From: Lampris incognitus
Lineage: Eukaryota > Chordata > Actinopteri > Lampriformes > Lampridae
Assembly: GCF_029633865.1 (NCBI RefSeq)
Contig: NC_079214.1
Coordinates: 22,628,873-22,692,872, forward strand
Direction of reading: 5' to 3'
DNA length: 64,000 nucleotides
Shown here: positions 39,469 through 50,838 of the stretch, one piece after another
How positions within the stretch are numbered: position 1 is the stretch's first letter
Layout of the letters: each line of letters starts with the position of its first letter
Position numbers and translations under genes: made by a program
Notes under the pieces: generated by a model
The model's input: only the letters and a program-made list of their open reading frames with translations
Databases searched by the model: none
Told to the model about the DNA's origin: nothing

Positions 39469-39976
39469 GGTAACACTTTATAACTACACAAATGAAGTTA
39501 AGTATTAGTAACGACTGAATTCATCATTTGTAAAGCATTTGTAAAGCAAGACATGACCAATGGTTAGTGAGTGTGTTAATAGATGTTTTATAAATACTTA
39601 TTAATACTGCAATTCACGATTAATTCATGCAAAAATCTATTTCTAAATAGTTTGTTAATCATGTACTTACACTTTCTAAAGGATCTTATGATCCTTTACT
39701 CTTTTGTGAGTGTCAAGGTACTGCTGGCCTTTCAATCTCATTTGTAAATGCTGTGTAAGGCATAGATAGTCCTCACTTTAGATGAGGTCATACAAAATAC
39801 TTAACAACCAGTAACTACCTGAATTAATCATGAATTGCAGAATTAACAAGTATTTATAAAACATCTATTAACACACTAACCAACCATTGGTGCATGTCTT
39901 GCTTTACAAATAATGAATTCAGTAGTTACTAATACTTAACTAATGCTTCATTTATGTAGTTATTATAGTGTTAACC
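39469..39976. mobile_element. MITE with 8-bp target duplication
   Basis: The 508-bp element has ends 'GGTAACACTTTATA' and 'TATAGTGTTAACC' and long imperfect inverted arms (39469-39624 with 39820-39976). It is flanked by the exact direct repeat ACAACTTC (39461-39468, 39977-39984). Eight-base duplications suggest hAT-type mobilisation. No coding capacity. Confidence 0.8.
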
Positions 39977-39984
39977 ACAACTTC

Positions 39985-40917
39985 AAGGTTCTATGAAATG
40001 GCATTTATGTCTTCGTTAACTTGCACGTTTAGACTTTTATCTGAATGAAACAGAATGGTCAGGTAGGATTTTGTGAGGGCAGGGAGATTCAGGGGTGCCA
40101 CCAGGGATTTTGCACCCCTATAAAGAATATGAGCGCCCATTTATTTATTTAATTAAGCAAATAATTATTTTATTATTTTCCTGACTTCTCTAAACATTAA
40201 ACCCCTTCCTCTACCTTCATCCCATGCTACCAGCTTGCCTAGAATTTTTTTTTCTTCTAGAAAACATGATGTGCAGCACAATGATAGCTTGCACACAGCA
40301 GGCGGATCGAACTCAACTGTTAGCGGAAAACTGAGATGTGGACTAAACCATTTAGGGGGAGGAAGGGTCAGTGTTCAAAACAGATGCTGTCAACTGGATT
40401 TTTTTTTTTTTTACAAACAAACCATTACAATGTACGTTTTAAATCATTATGTCATTTTAATAACACTTCTAAAGAATGACTGATTTTTCAAAACTTTTTT
40501 TTTCAACATTTTTCAAGCACCGTTGTGGCGCCCCCTCTAGTCTGGCGCCCTTAGAATCGTCATAACATTATACCCACTTACGGCGCCACTGGGGAGATTA
40601 ACTTGAAAAAGCAAACAATGGCCGGACAGTTTCATAAGAAGGCGGATTTCAATATGCTCTTGACTACTTTCAATTATTAGAAGATCACTTGTCTTCTCCC
40701 ACACTGATTTAAATGTAAATTAAGTGCAGAAAGAGGCAACAAGTATTATACAGGTCTAAATTAAGTGCATACAAAAAACATAACAAAAATATTTTATGAG
40801 ACATTTAAGAAGTCCAAAAATTTTAGAATAACAAGGACCCTTTTAAAAATGTATGCGCCCTATCAAAGGCAGTGCCAGTCTGAACAGGCAAACAACCAAC
40901 ACAGTAAAAAAAAAGAA
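39985..40917 (-). other. csnk1g1: csnk1g1 intron, repeat-rich but unassigned
   Basis: It includes 'GCACCGTTGTGGCGCCCCCT' and 'TACGGCGCCACTGGGG' around 40517-40595, which look like parts of an old dispersed repeat. No gene. Confidence 0.35.
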
Positions 40918-40996
40918 GTATATATATATATATATATATACATATATGTGTGTGTGTGTGTGTATATATGTGTGTGTGTGTATATATATGTATACA

Positions 40997-41062
<66 letters not shown>
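40918..41062. repeat. Compound (TA)n/(TG)n/(CA)n microsatellite
   Basis: Alternating TA and TG blocks followed by TA and CA blocks. The long ORFs through it on both strands are artefacts of the repeat. Confidence 0.97.
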
Positions 41063-41065
<3 letters not shown>

Positions 41066-41871
41066 CTCACAGGGTAAAGAGTATCCCGTGATTTAGGTCA
41101 CACTTACCTGTTAGAAAAATTTAATCTACAGTATTTGAATTCACATGTGGTTGAATGCTTACAATTATCATTCAGTACTAGATTCAACTGTAGCATAACA
41201 ATTGTTTGTAACCTCAGAGCAAGCATTAAGCAATCTGCCATGCAAGAGGTCTTTTGATATCCTATGTCTTCAAATGCATTAACATGCTTTAAAAGAAATA
41301 AATAATTCTGTCAGATAAGTTACCAGTTCTTGCACTATTCAAAATAGACATGGAAATGTCCAAGATGGGCCTTGGACCTGTGACATGATGAGGGGGAAAA
41401 AAACAAAAGCAAAAAAACAGTGCCACTGTGTACAAAATGTATCAGATTTTCATTGTCTGGAGGTGAGTGAGCACCATTTGACATGCATGGTGGTACACCC
41501 TTGGCAAAATAAAGATAAAAAAAAAACAAACAAAAAAAACGTTCCTGCAGAGGTAAAAGAGGTGGGAGGGAGAAGTATAGACTCAGATCTGTCTTATGAA
41601 TAAATAGCCTTTCCATAAATGTGCAACATGTCCAGTAAATAAAAACTTTTTTTTTTATAAATATGTTTCACTTTAAATGGTATATATCCGTGAAAGAGGT
41701 GGTTTCACGGATATATGCCAAGTCCAGTTGCACTTGATTCAATTCCTTTGGCTAACCATGACCTGGATGAATGAGAACATTCACAGACACGTTTGTTCGG
41801 GACCAAGTTTGGTAGACAGTGGTGATGTAAATCAATATGATGTGATTGGCTGAAGCCCATTGATGACAACA
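41063..41871 (-). other. csnk1g1: csnk1g1 intron with a small hairpin
   Basis: No gene. At about 41681-41715 'ATATCCGTGAAA' and 'TTTCACGGATAT' form a perfect inverted repeat around a short loop. Confidence 0.45.
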
Positions 41872-42310
41872 CACAGTGGCTTCAGAAAGTATTCAGACCC
41901 CTTCACTTTTTGTACACGTTGTTTTTTGTCGATTTAATTATAAATGGATAAAAGTGCCATTTTGTCCATCAACCTACACTCAATAACCCATAATGACAAA
42001 AGAGAAAACAAATCCTCTCATTGCTGTGGCACTCCGGATTGTGGCCAGGCGCATCCTGTTTGCTTTAATTATCTTTGAGATGTGTGTACAACTAGACTGG
42101 ACTACACCTGTGGCAAACTGAATTTACTGGACATATTTTATAAAGGCACACACCAGTATATGTAAGGTCCCACAACTCACAATGCACGTCAGGCCAAAAA
42201 CCAACCAATGAGGTCCAAGTAACTCTCTATAGACCGTGATAAAATTGTGGCGAGGCATAGGTCAGGGCAAGGGTACAAAACCATTTCTAGAGCTTTGAGT
42301 GTTCACAGTA

Positions 42311-42803
42311 GCACACACTGAAAAAAATGTGTTGGAGTTACTTAAAAGATTAAGGCAACATTTTGCATGCAACTTTTTGAGTAAATCCAACTTCAGAAGA
42401 TTTTAAGTACACAGAACCAGAGAACCTTTGTTGACAATGCACAAATTAATGAGGTTCACTCAACAGTCTTACTTAAGAAAATCCATTATGCCAACTTAAG
42501 AGTTGAAACTACTAAATGTATTTCATTCATTGACAATGAATTAATTGAGTTGTGCCAACTTTTAATTTTAATTTGCTAATACTTTTCATTTTATGTACTT
42601 AGAACCAACGATCTGGAAACTTGCATACACAGACACACTGACAATTTGTATGAAATTAATATTGTTCTTTTTATTTGAGCACAGCACTGTCCTTTCTAGT
42701 TCAGGTCTTCAGGACAAACCCTTGTTTGTCCTGAAGGGTGAGGATAAACAAAATCCAAAAATGAACTGTCAGGATAAACAAAATCCAAAAATTAACTATC
42801 ACA
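42311..42803. other. Inserted sequence inside the old Tc1, unassigned
   Basis: Begins near 'CACTGAAAAAAATGTGTTGG' right where the Tc1 coding trace stops. No partner terminus could be fixed on the far side near 47050. A short direct repeat 'AGGATAAACAAAATCCAAAA' occurs twice at 42741-42790. Confidence 0.35.
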
Positions 42804-42805
42804 TA

Positions 42806-44013
42806 CGCTCACTGGCCACTTTATTAGGTACACCTTGCTAGTACCGGGTTGGACCCCCTTTTGCCTTCAGAACTGCCTTAATCCTTCGTGGCGTAGATTC
42901 AACAAGGTACTGGAAACATTCCTCAGAGATTTTGGTCCATATTGACATGATAGCATCACGCAGTTGCTGCAGATTTGTCGGCTGCACATCCATAATGCGA
43001 ATCTCCCGGTCCACCACATCCCGAAGGTGCTCTATTGGATTGAGATCTGGTGACTGTGGAGGCCATTTGAGTACAGTGAACTCATTGTTATGTTCAAGAA
43101 ACCAGTCTGAGATGATTCGAGCTTTATGACATGGCACGTTATCCTGCTGGAAGTAGCCACCAGAAGATGGGAACACTGTGGTCATAAAGGGATGGACATG
43201 GTCAGCAACAATACTCAGGTAGGCTGTGGCGTTGACACGATGCTCAATTGGTACTAGGGGCCCAAAGTGTGCCAAGAAAATATCCCCCACACCATTACAC
43301 CACCACCACCAGCCTGAACCGTTGATACAAGGCAGGATGGATCCATGCTTTCATGTTGTTGACGCCAAATTCTGACCCTACCATCCGAATGTCGCAGCAG
43401 AAATCGAGACTCATCAGACCAGGCAACGTTTTTCCAATCTTCTATTGTCCAATTTTGGTGAGCCTGTGCGAATTGTAGCCTCAGTTTCCTGTTCTTAGCT
43501 GACAGGAGTGGCACCCGGTGTGGTCTTCTGCTGCTATAGCCCATCTGCCTCAAGGTTCGACGTGCTGTGCGTTCAGAGATGCTCTTCTGCATACCTCGGT
43601 TGTAATGAGTGGTTATTTGAGTTACTGTTGCCTTTCTATCAGCTCGAACCAGTCTGGCCATTCTCCTGACATCAACAAGGCATTTTCGCCCACAGAACTG
43701 CCGCTCACTGGATATTTTCTCTTTTTCGGACCATTCTCTATAAACCCTAGAGATGGTTGTGCGTGAAAATCCCAGTAGATCAGCAGTTTCTGAAATACTC
43801 AGACCAGCCCGTCTGGCACCAACAACCATGCCACGTTCAAAGTCACTTAAATCACCTTTCTTCCCCATTCTGATGCTCGGTTTGAACTGCAGCAGATCAT
43901 CTTGACCATGTCTACATGCCTAAATGCATTGAGTTGCTCATGTGATTGGCTGATTAGAAATTTGCGTTAACGAGCAGTTGGACAGGTGTGCCTAATAAAG
44001 TGGCCGGTGAGTG
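42806..44013 (-). mobile_element. Tc1-like transposon, near-complete
   Basis: The 1,208-bp element is flanked by TA (42804-42805, 44014-44015). Termini around 'CACTGGCCACTTTATTAGG' are inverted at the right end ('CCTAATAAAGTGGCCGGTG'). The minus strand encodes the transposase in two overlapping frames. Confidence 0.88.
42838..43868 (-). pseudogene. Tc1 transposase, one frameshift
   Basis: The start at 43868 opens a 204-codon frame with paired-like helix-turn-helix DNA-binding motifs ('LSDFERGMVVGARRAGLSIS') and the first catalytic Asp ('WSDESRFLL'). Near 43270 the frame slips, and the rest (43290-42838) shows the second Asp 'QQDNVPCH', the third acid 'SPDLNPIEHL' and the C-terminal end 'KAKGGPTRY'. 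Both frames overlap over the same few codons ('VWGIF'), so a single small indel separates them. Otherwise it is full length for a Tc1 DDE transposase (about 340 residues). The copy is probably inactive unless the indel is a sequence error. Confidence 0.88.
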
Positions 44014-44015
44014 TA

Positions 44016-44365
44016 TATATCCTGTATATCCTGAAAATACTTCCACACAGGAGCAACTTTGACCGGCTAACCACTGATCCAGTCTGCTCAGTGCTTGGGA
44101 CCTACACATCCAGAGGAAATACCTGAGTAAATTCAAACAAGGCAGGCCATCTTTGCGTAAGGTCCTCTATGGCTGGGCAGTGCTCCACTATCTCCTGCCT
44201 CTGGTAGGAAAAGGTTCTTGCCATCTTCTCATTGATGATCTTCCAGTTGTCCTTTTTGAACTTGCTAAGGAGTTCCACATGCTATTTTTCAAAAGTCTGT
44301 TTAGATTCTCCAGTTGGGAGAAGGGGGAGGTAGTTTAGCTAAGCTTTTCATGGCTTTTTAATTGC
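44016..44365. other. Unassigned insert sequence
   Basis: 350 bases between the Tc1 copy and the tandem duplication. Text resembling 'AGGTCCTCTATGGCTGGGCA' has no recognised homologue. No gene supported. Confidence 0.3.
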
Positions 44366-44563
44366 AGCAGGTCTCTTATTTTTGGCTGAGATGACAGTAA
44401 GTTCTGGACAACCTAGGCATCTCAGTTTTGACCTGTAGTTTCCACTCTTGTACTTCAGTCTTCTTTGCCAGCCATGGATTCTGGAGAACAATCCTGATTC
44501 CTTCAGGCAAGAATGCTTTTGGAATAATGCCTCTGCAACATAGCAGATCTGCTCACTGGTTGG

Positions 44564-44598
<35 letters not shown>

Positions 44599-44950
44599 CA
44601 AACTTATAGCGCTTTTCTTACACGCAAAGTCGCTTTACAATAAACGGCAGTGAAACAAGACAACAGCAGGTCTCTTATTTTTGGCTGAGTTAACAGGAAG
44701 TTCTGGACAACCTAGGCATCTCAGTTTTGACCTGTAGTTTCCACTCTTGTACTTCAGTCTTCTTTGCCAGCCATGGAATCTGGAGAACAATCCTGATTCC
44801 TTCAGGAAAGAATGCTTTTGGATTAATGCCTCTGCAACATTGCAGATCTGCTCACTGGTTGGATATAATAATAATAAATCAAACTTATATAGCGCTTTTC
44901 TAACACGCAAAGTCGCTTTACAATAAACGGCAGTGAAACAAGACAACAGA
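44366..44950 (+). repeat. Tandem duplication of a roughly 290-bp unit
   Basis: Unit 1 (44366-44664) and unit 2 (44665-44950) both start 'AGCAGGTCTCTTATTTTTGG' and end near 'CGGCAGTGAAACAAGACAAC'. They differ by a few substitutions and by an (AAT)n tract expanded in unit 1 (44566-44597). Confidence 0.9.
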
Positions 44951-45628
44951 TAAACATAACACAGACATACAGGGGTGGATGGGAAGGGGGCTACGAGAGG
45001 GAGAAACGGCAGCCTAACACAACGCCAGCAGTACTCTCCGACTTAAACAGATGCAAAAGGGGATATACACAGTCCTGGTAAATTTTCTCTGTCAGTTTTT
45101 CCAAGATTGTCAGATTTAACACTTGGTTTGTTCAGAAGGTTTCTAGTACATTACAAAGAAGATGTGTTGTATTTTATTGCGCGGACTTGTTGCTGCACCA
45201 GTATAATTCCTAAAACCACTAAAATATTGCTTTACCTGACTTGTTATAAGGGTAATAAATAACTTTTCTAACTAATCTAGGTCACTACATGGACAGTAAC
45301 TAACGGTTACAACCTAATACCATATGGCTTACCTTACAAATTACATGTAAGCAAAAAATTGATATACAATACATTAATTAATAAAAATGTTTCTTACCAT
45401 CAACCAAACATTTACTTTCGTCCGCCATGTTTCTGCATATATGATGTCACAAGTAGTTGGCAAGTCATGTACCAAAATTTTCACTGACTTTCCAGGTTGT
45501 TGTTCCCAATCGGGAACATATTTTTCCGATTATTGTGACACCTCGTGAATGCACGATAAGTTAACTTAACATTAGCTTTTACCGCCTAGCAAGGAAAATA
45601 CAAGCTAGCTAATGTTAGCTAGCGAAAG
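44951..45628. other. Unassigned insert sequence
   Basis: About 680 bases without a supportable gene. Repeated 'GCTAGCTAATGTTAGCTAGC' near 45605-45623 is a short palindromic stretch. Confidence 0.3.
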
Positions 45629-45960
45629 GCAGCACGGTGGCCCAGTGGCTAGCATTGTTGCCTCACAGCAGAGGGTCCTGGGTTCGAACCCCTGGCTATC
45701 CCAGGTCCTTTCTGTGTGGAGTTTGCATGTTCTCCCCATGTCTGTGTGGGTTTCCCCCGGGTGCTCCGGTTTCTTCCCACCATCAAAAGACATGCATGTT
45801 AGGGTTAATACTCCTGCCTGTACCCCTGACCAAGGCAATGGAAAGAAGAACTGGAGTTGGTCCCCAGACACTGCAGCTGCCCACTGCTCCTATACAATAG
45901 AATGGGTTAAATGCAGAGAACAAATTTCATTGCAACCTGTACAATGACAAAAGTAAAGTG
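45629..45960 (+). repeat. tRNA-derived SINE-like repeat (GGCAGCACGGTGG type)
   Basis: It begins 'GGCAGCACGGTGGCCCAGTG' with a Pol III A-box-like start and a clear B box 'GGTTCGAACCCC'. A conserved body ('GTTTGCATGTTCTCCCCATG') follows, with a T-rich tail. A second copy lies at 58500-58862. It is very common in fish genomes. Confidence 0.75.
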
Positions 45961-47055
45961 GTTTTCTTTCTTTTTTAACTTATTGCCTTTCATATTTTCA
46001 ACTTCACTCTAAATGGGGATGATCACATTTATCAGTCCAATACGTTATGTGAGTTAATGTACTCTGTTACAAACAAAAGAACGTTTTCTATGCAATCACA
46101 GTTAATTTCCCAGCTAGGATAACTAGCTAATGTTAGATGGTTGTCCAGCTAATTAGTTTCAGCCAGTTGCTAGTTAGCTACCAAGCTTGGAAGTTGTAAC
46201 ATTACTAGCAATACAAATTGCAATATCACAAATGTATTCGGCGTGGTAACATTCACTAAACTTGACAACTCAACGAATTATCGAACTTTTGTTGCATTTA
46301 AAGATAGTTTACCTTTAAAAACTTGAGATATTCACAGTAGCAGACACTCGCTGCTTCAGTAATTAGCGAGAAAGTGTCGCATGGTTCGCATGCATTCCTA
46401 CTTCAAAAACTGTTTGGTATACTCAAAATTAACTTAATGTTTACATAACTTATAATTCTTTCCTTTTATGCACTCATACAAGCTATGCACACAAATAATA
46501 GCTTGTGCTGCACAAACTACAACATCTTAAGGCGCTATATACACAACACTCAGCATCAGTATCTCACAGCAAAACAAAACAAATCTCCCCCCTCACTTTG
46601 CATTCTTAGCTATTCAGTTATTTCACATTCTCGGCTATTTCAGTGGTTGGAATATTGATTTTTATAGTTATTTTATTAACTTTAGTAACGTATTCAGCTT
46701 GGAAAGGAGATTTTTCTTCGATCTGCTGAGTGACCTAAATCCATGTAATGTAATTATTAGCTTGCTAGCTAACCTGCCAACACTAGCTACCACACATGCA
46801 TTAACATGAACTAACATACACGCGCGGCCGGACCGGTTTCCAAAATAAAGGAACAGAGAAATATGGATTACACCACACACAGAGGGAGTGCAACTTCATT
46901 CTCTGCTCAGGACGTCACTTCTCCACTATCTCTTTACATACCAAATAATTGTCTGCTGCTATATCAATTTTCTAAATCTCATATACAACACCTTTAAGTA
47001 AAGTTAAAAACAACCTTCTGAGTAGAAGCTATTGGTTTTCATGAGTAATGCTTGT
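45961..47055. other. Unassigned insert sequence
   Basis: About 1.1 kb up to the point where Tc1 transposase similarity resumes. AT-rich; no gene supported. Confidence 0.3.
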
Positions 47056-47811
47056 TGAGCGAACAAATTGGACTCAATAATTTTTCAATGGAAGTTTGGA
47101 ATCACCAGCACCTTTTCTCAAGTTGGCCACCCAGCCAAACTGAGGAACCGGATAAGAAGGGGGCCAGGAAGGTGACCAAGAACCCAACAATCACTCTAAC
47201 AGAGCTTTGGAAGTCCTCTACAGAGATGGGAGAACCTGCTGGAAAGACGACCATCTCAGCAGCACTCCATCACTCAGACCTTTATGGTAGAATGCCTAGA
47301 CGGAAGCCACCCTTGAATGGAAGGCATATGACAGCCCATTTTGAGTTTGCCAAAAAGCATTTAAAGGACTCAGAACATGAGGAAAAAGATTCCCTGGTCT
47401 GATGAGACAAAAATTTAATTCTTGGGGGGAAACTCCAAGCACTGTCTGGCAAACATCAGGCACTGCTCATCACCTAGCTAATACCATCCCTACAGTGAAG
47501 CATGGTTGTGGCAGCGTCATGCTATGGGGGGTGCTTCTCAGTGGCAGTGACAGGGAGATTGGTCAGAATTGAATGAAGAATGAATGCAGCCAAATACAGA
47601 GGGGTCCTTGACGAAAACCTACTCGAGCGCACGACCTCAGACTGGGGTGACAGTTCACCTCTGAGAACAACGACCCGAAGCATCCAGCCAAGACAATGCT
47701 CGAGTGCCATTGGGAGAAGTCTTTGACTGTCCATGAGTGACCCATCCAAAGCCCAGACTTAAACTCCATAGAACATCTGTGGAGAGACCTTAAGATGGTA
47801 GCTCAGGGGAC

Positions 47812-48008
47812 GCCCCGGTGGCTCACCTGGTACAGCACGTACCACATAAGGCTGAGTCCTTACCGCAGCGGTTTGGATTCGAATCCGGCCCGGGCCCTTG
47901 GCTGTATGTCATCCCCTCTCTCTCTCTCCCCTGCATTTCCTGTCTCTCTCTACTGTCACTGTTAAAATAAAGCAGAAAATGCCAGCAAAAAAAAAAAAAG
48001 CTTAAAAA
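47812..48008 (+). repeat. tRNA-derived SINE inserted in the old Tc1
   Basis: The head contains an A box ('GGTGGCTCACCTGG') and a perfect B box ('GGATTCGAATCC'). The body has a CT-rich stretch ('CCCTCTCTCTCTCTCCCC') and the element ends in 'AATAAAGCAGAAAATGCC' and an A-run. It interrupts the transposase between 'LKMVAQ' and 'AVHRRFPSNL'. Confidence 0.8.
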
Positions 48009-48180
48009 AAAGGCAGTTCACAGACGCTTCCCATCCAATCTGATGGAGCTTGAGAGGATCTGCCAGGAAAAATGGGGGAAAATGCCCAAATCAAGGTGTA
48101 CAAAGCTTGTAGAGACCTATCCAAGAAGACTTGAAGCTACTATAATTGCCATCAAAGGGGCTTCTACAAAGTAATAAGAA

Positions 48181-48455
48181 CTAATAATAACAATGGATTA
48201 CATTTATATAGTGCTTTATCTTGACACCCAATATGCTTCACAGTGAAGGGGAGAAACTCATCCCAACCACCACCGATGTGTAGCACCTGCCTGGGTGATG
48301 CACGGCAGCCATTTTGTGTCAGAACGCTCACCACACATCAGCTTGAGGTGGAGATGGAGGGAATCATTGAATGAATTACATGGGAGAATGATTAGGTGGC
48401 CAGATGGAGAGAGCCAGGTTGGGAATTTTTGCCAGGACATAATTGACAGAATTAG
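48181..48455 (+). repeat. Dispersed repeat inserted near the Tc1 3' end
   Basis: It starts near 'ATTTATATAGTGCTTTATCT' and continues 'CCAACCACCACCGATGTGTA'. Its boundaries are judged from where Tc1-end sequence ('GGGTCTGAATACTTATATAA') resumes at about 48457. Class unknown; sequences starting this way are common in teleosts. Confidence 0.5.
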
Positions 48456-48619
48456 GGGTCTGAATACTTATATAAATGAGATTTTAGTTTGTAATCTTAA
48501 ATAAATTTGCAAAAATTTCTAAAAACATGTTTTCACTTTGTTACTATGAGTTGAATGTAGATTGATGGGCAAAAATGGCAACTTTATCCATTTAAAATTA
48601 AGTCTTCAACACAATTAAG

Positions 48620-50094
48620 TGTGCAACTAGAAGAGTACACTTAAGAGTGCAGATCCCCAACCGGGCCTATCTGCCCTTCTCGGTGCTTGGACTTGGTGAC
48701 AAACCATGACTTTTTTTGCCTCCCGGGCGAAGGGAAAATACAAAAGGGGCACTGCCTGCGTATCTCCCCTTCTCTGGTGCTCGGACTTGGGCGAAAAACC
48801 AGCTGATGAGTTAGCACTCAATTGCAGTGTAAAACAGGTTTTTCAAAGGTTTTGAATCACTGCAACCATGAGAGGTCAAGTCAAGTCAATTTTATTTGTA
48901 GAGCCCAATATCACAAATTACAAATTTTCCCCAGGGGGCTTTACAGCAACACAACATCCTGTCATTAGACCCTCGCATCACATAATGAACAACTCCCTAA
49001 AAAAAAAAAAATATATGTTGAGGATGCCAAGCAGTGTCCAGACGTCACTGGAACAGCCCAGGACCTGAGCCATGCAACCAGCATCACCCTCTTTACTGAA
49101 GGTTCTTGATAATACAGTCATAACTGTGAAAAAAAAATTATTAGGCTGACAGGCCCAGTAGTATGCGAGATTAGCAGTGGACTAGGGGTTACACGAGTAC
49201 ATAATTTTACAACTAGAGTACTCCTTTCTGGAAAAACTCGAGTTCTTGAGTAGTTGTGGGGGGGGGGGTCCATGCAGGAGGTGTGTTGCATCAATTAAAA
49301 GACTATGCAACTATGATGGGGTTGGTGTCTCAGCACATAGAGCAAAGCATAAAATTAATGATATGATATGAAGATAACACTTGGTCTTAACTTACGCAAT
49401 AGTCAAGTATGGATGATACCGATGATATTTTAATGTTGTTACCAACATTGTTTAGTAGCCCAAGATAGAAAGTTCAGTCAATAAAGTGGGTTTTTTCCCC
49501 ACTCAGAGTTCTTAGTGTGTTTAGATAGTGTTTTTTTTTTTTTTAAATTTGGTGTCTTCTTTCGCCATCTTTCCTCTTGTTTACCTGTTGTTTATGCTAA
49601 CTGGAAAGTGAGTGCGTGCAAGATGAGCGGACAGATACATGCACACATGAAGAGAAAAGCAGTTGTTTTCCTGCTATCATAAGACTTTTGCGCAGCGTCC
49701 AAGTTGATTGAATGGGAAATATGGAGGAAAAACAAGTTTTTAATATGCAGCGCTCAATCTAAAAAAAAAAATCTGGCTAATAAAACCGTTTGGCTTGTCA
49801 GTCTGTGGATGCAGAGCCTCTTAGGTGAACCCTCACACATGCGCACAGTTGACTTTACATCAGACAGCAAAAGAGAACAGCGTTGGTTGATCAAACTAGA
49901 CAGTGAATGAAGAGGGAGTGGCAATAGCGAGAAAAAATATTTTACAAAGTTTTTTAATCATTACAACCATGAGAGGTTCTTCATCATACCGTCATAACGG
50001 CAAACAAAATATTTAAGGCTGATAGGTCCATTAGTTTGCGAGATTAGCCGTGGACACACACGCAAGCGCGCGCACCCCCCCCCCAGGCTATTCG
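48620..50094. repeat. Insertion near the Tc1 right end with internal direct repeats
   Basis: The insert separates Tc1-end sequence at about 48610 from the terminus at about 50120. Two related blocks occur in direct orientation. One (48830-48876 joined to 49091-49185) is itself split by another repeat; the other is 49940-50060. Both contain 'CAACCATGAGAGGT', 'TTCTT.ATAATAC', and 'TGCGAGATTAGC'. They may be the two LTRs or ends of an unassigned element. Confidence 0.45.
48877..49090 (+). repeat. Dispersed fish repeat (CAAGTCAAGTCAATTTTATT type)
   Basis: Starts 'CAAGTCAAGTCAATTTTATT' and continues 'CCCAATATCACAAATTACAA'; the same beginning occurs at 54962-55060. It splits the first direct-repeat block between 'GAGAGGT' and 'GGTTCTTGATAATAC'. 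Confidence 0.65.
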
Positions 50095-50154
50095 CCTGAT
50101 GGGAATAAAAATTGAAGGGGTCTGAATACCTGAATACTTTCTGAAGCCACTGTA

Positions 50155-50727
50155 TGTCTCTTTTCTGTGCTTTTTGCAGAGAAATTTCTCAAAAAAAAAA
50201 AAAAGCCAACTCAAAGCATTCCCGTTCCCAGATTTTACAATTCCGAACCAGAAATGCAAAAACAATATGCTTTCACATTTTGTTTTTGTTAAAAGAAATG
50301 CATTGATTCACTTATTTGTGGATAGTACATTTAAGTCTGAATTAAAATGCTGCTGAGGCAGTGTTCATATTTGAGAAGTCTTCATCACTTGCCATTAAAA
50401 AGGAGAAATTTCAAAATCAAAGCAGTAAATAAATGCCCACAGACCTATAGATTTAGGTTTTGAATAAAAATGAAATATTGGAAATGACAATTTCTTGTTT
50501 TGAATATGGTCTTAGCCCATTGGGGATTTGCAGGCAGTAAAACAGGTATACCGAGTTCTTCATATTTACAGGAGAGGTTGCACATTTGCGGATTGTGAAT
50601 TGTTTATAAAGTCCTATGGGACTGATCTGACTCCATTGAGAAGGGGTGGTTCGGGGGGGGGGGGGAGAGGAAAGAGCAGAGGACTTGGAGACCATCTCAT
50701 TGGTTGGATCAGTTGAGTAGTGTGTAC
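50155..50727 (-). other. csnk1g1: End of the large csnk1g1 intron
   Basis: The sequence next to exon 50728-50838 holds a G-run at about 50654-50665 and no other gene. Confidence 0.5.
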
Positions 50728-50838
50728 CTGCACTGAGCCCCCATGCCTGTCCGCTGCCAGGTGGGAGGTCAGATAGGAGGAGTTTGCCTGGCGACTGGGC
50801 TGCACCTCCCATGCTCCTCGTCGGTCAGAGGCTGCTGT
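50728..50838 (-). CDS. csnk1g1: csnk1g1 cassette exon '[17 protein letters not shown]'
   Basis: The 111-nt exon follows acceptor 'CCCCTGAGCAG' and ends at donor 'GTACACACT', phase 0 on both sides. It encodes '[17 protein letters not shown]' ... '[11 protein letters not shown]'. Mammalian gamma-1 transcripts are known to include or omit the corresponding segment. Because its length is a multiple of three, skipping leaves the frame intact. Longer ORFs around it are read-through of flanking introns. Confidence 0.9.

Larger units (their letters stand above)
41872..50154 (+). mobile_element. Old Tc1-like element expanded by nested insertions
   Basis: The left terminus 'CAGTGGCTTCAGAAAGTATT' at 41873 and its complement ending near 50154 mark the ends of one Tc1 copy now spread over 8.3 kb. 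The transposase is traceable in order. The N-terminus is at 42212-42307 ('MRSK..LSID', 'HRSGQGYKTISRAL'). The middle at 47060-47808 has 'TKNPTITLTELWKSSTEMGE', the first Asp in 'WSDETK' and 'DLNSIEHLWRDLK'. The C-terminus is at 48012-48173. Insertions separate these pieces. Stops and indels show it is long dead. Confidence 0.75.

Noticed and set aside
40765..41091. ORFs through the TA/TG/CA repeat
   Set aside because: Low-complexity Tyr/Ile/Val/Cys or His/Thr stretches from a microsatellite.
47820..47890. Possible tRNA gene (A and B boxes)
   Set aside because: The boxes belong to a SINE with body and A-tail; no cloverleaf with paired acceptor stem is apparent. The same applies at 14938-15069 and in the copies at 45629 and 58500.
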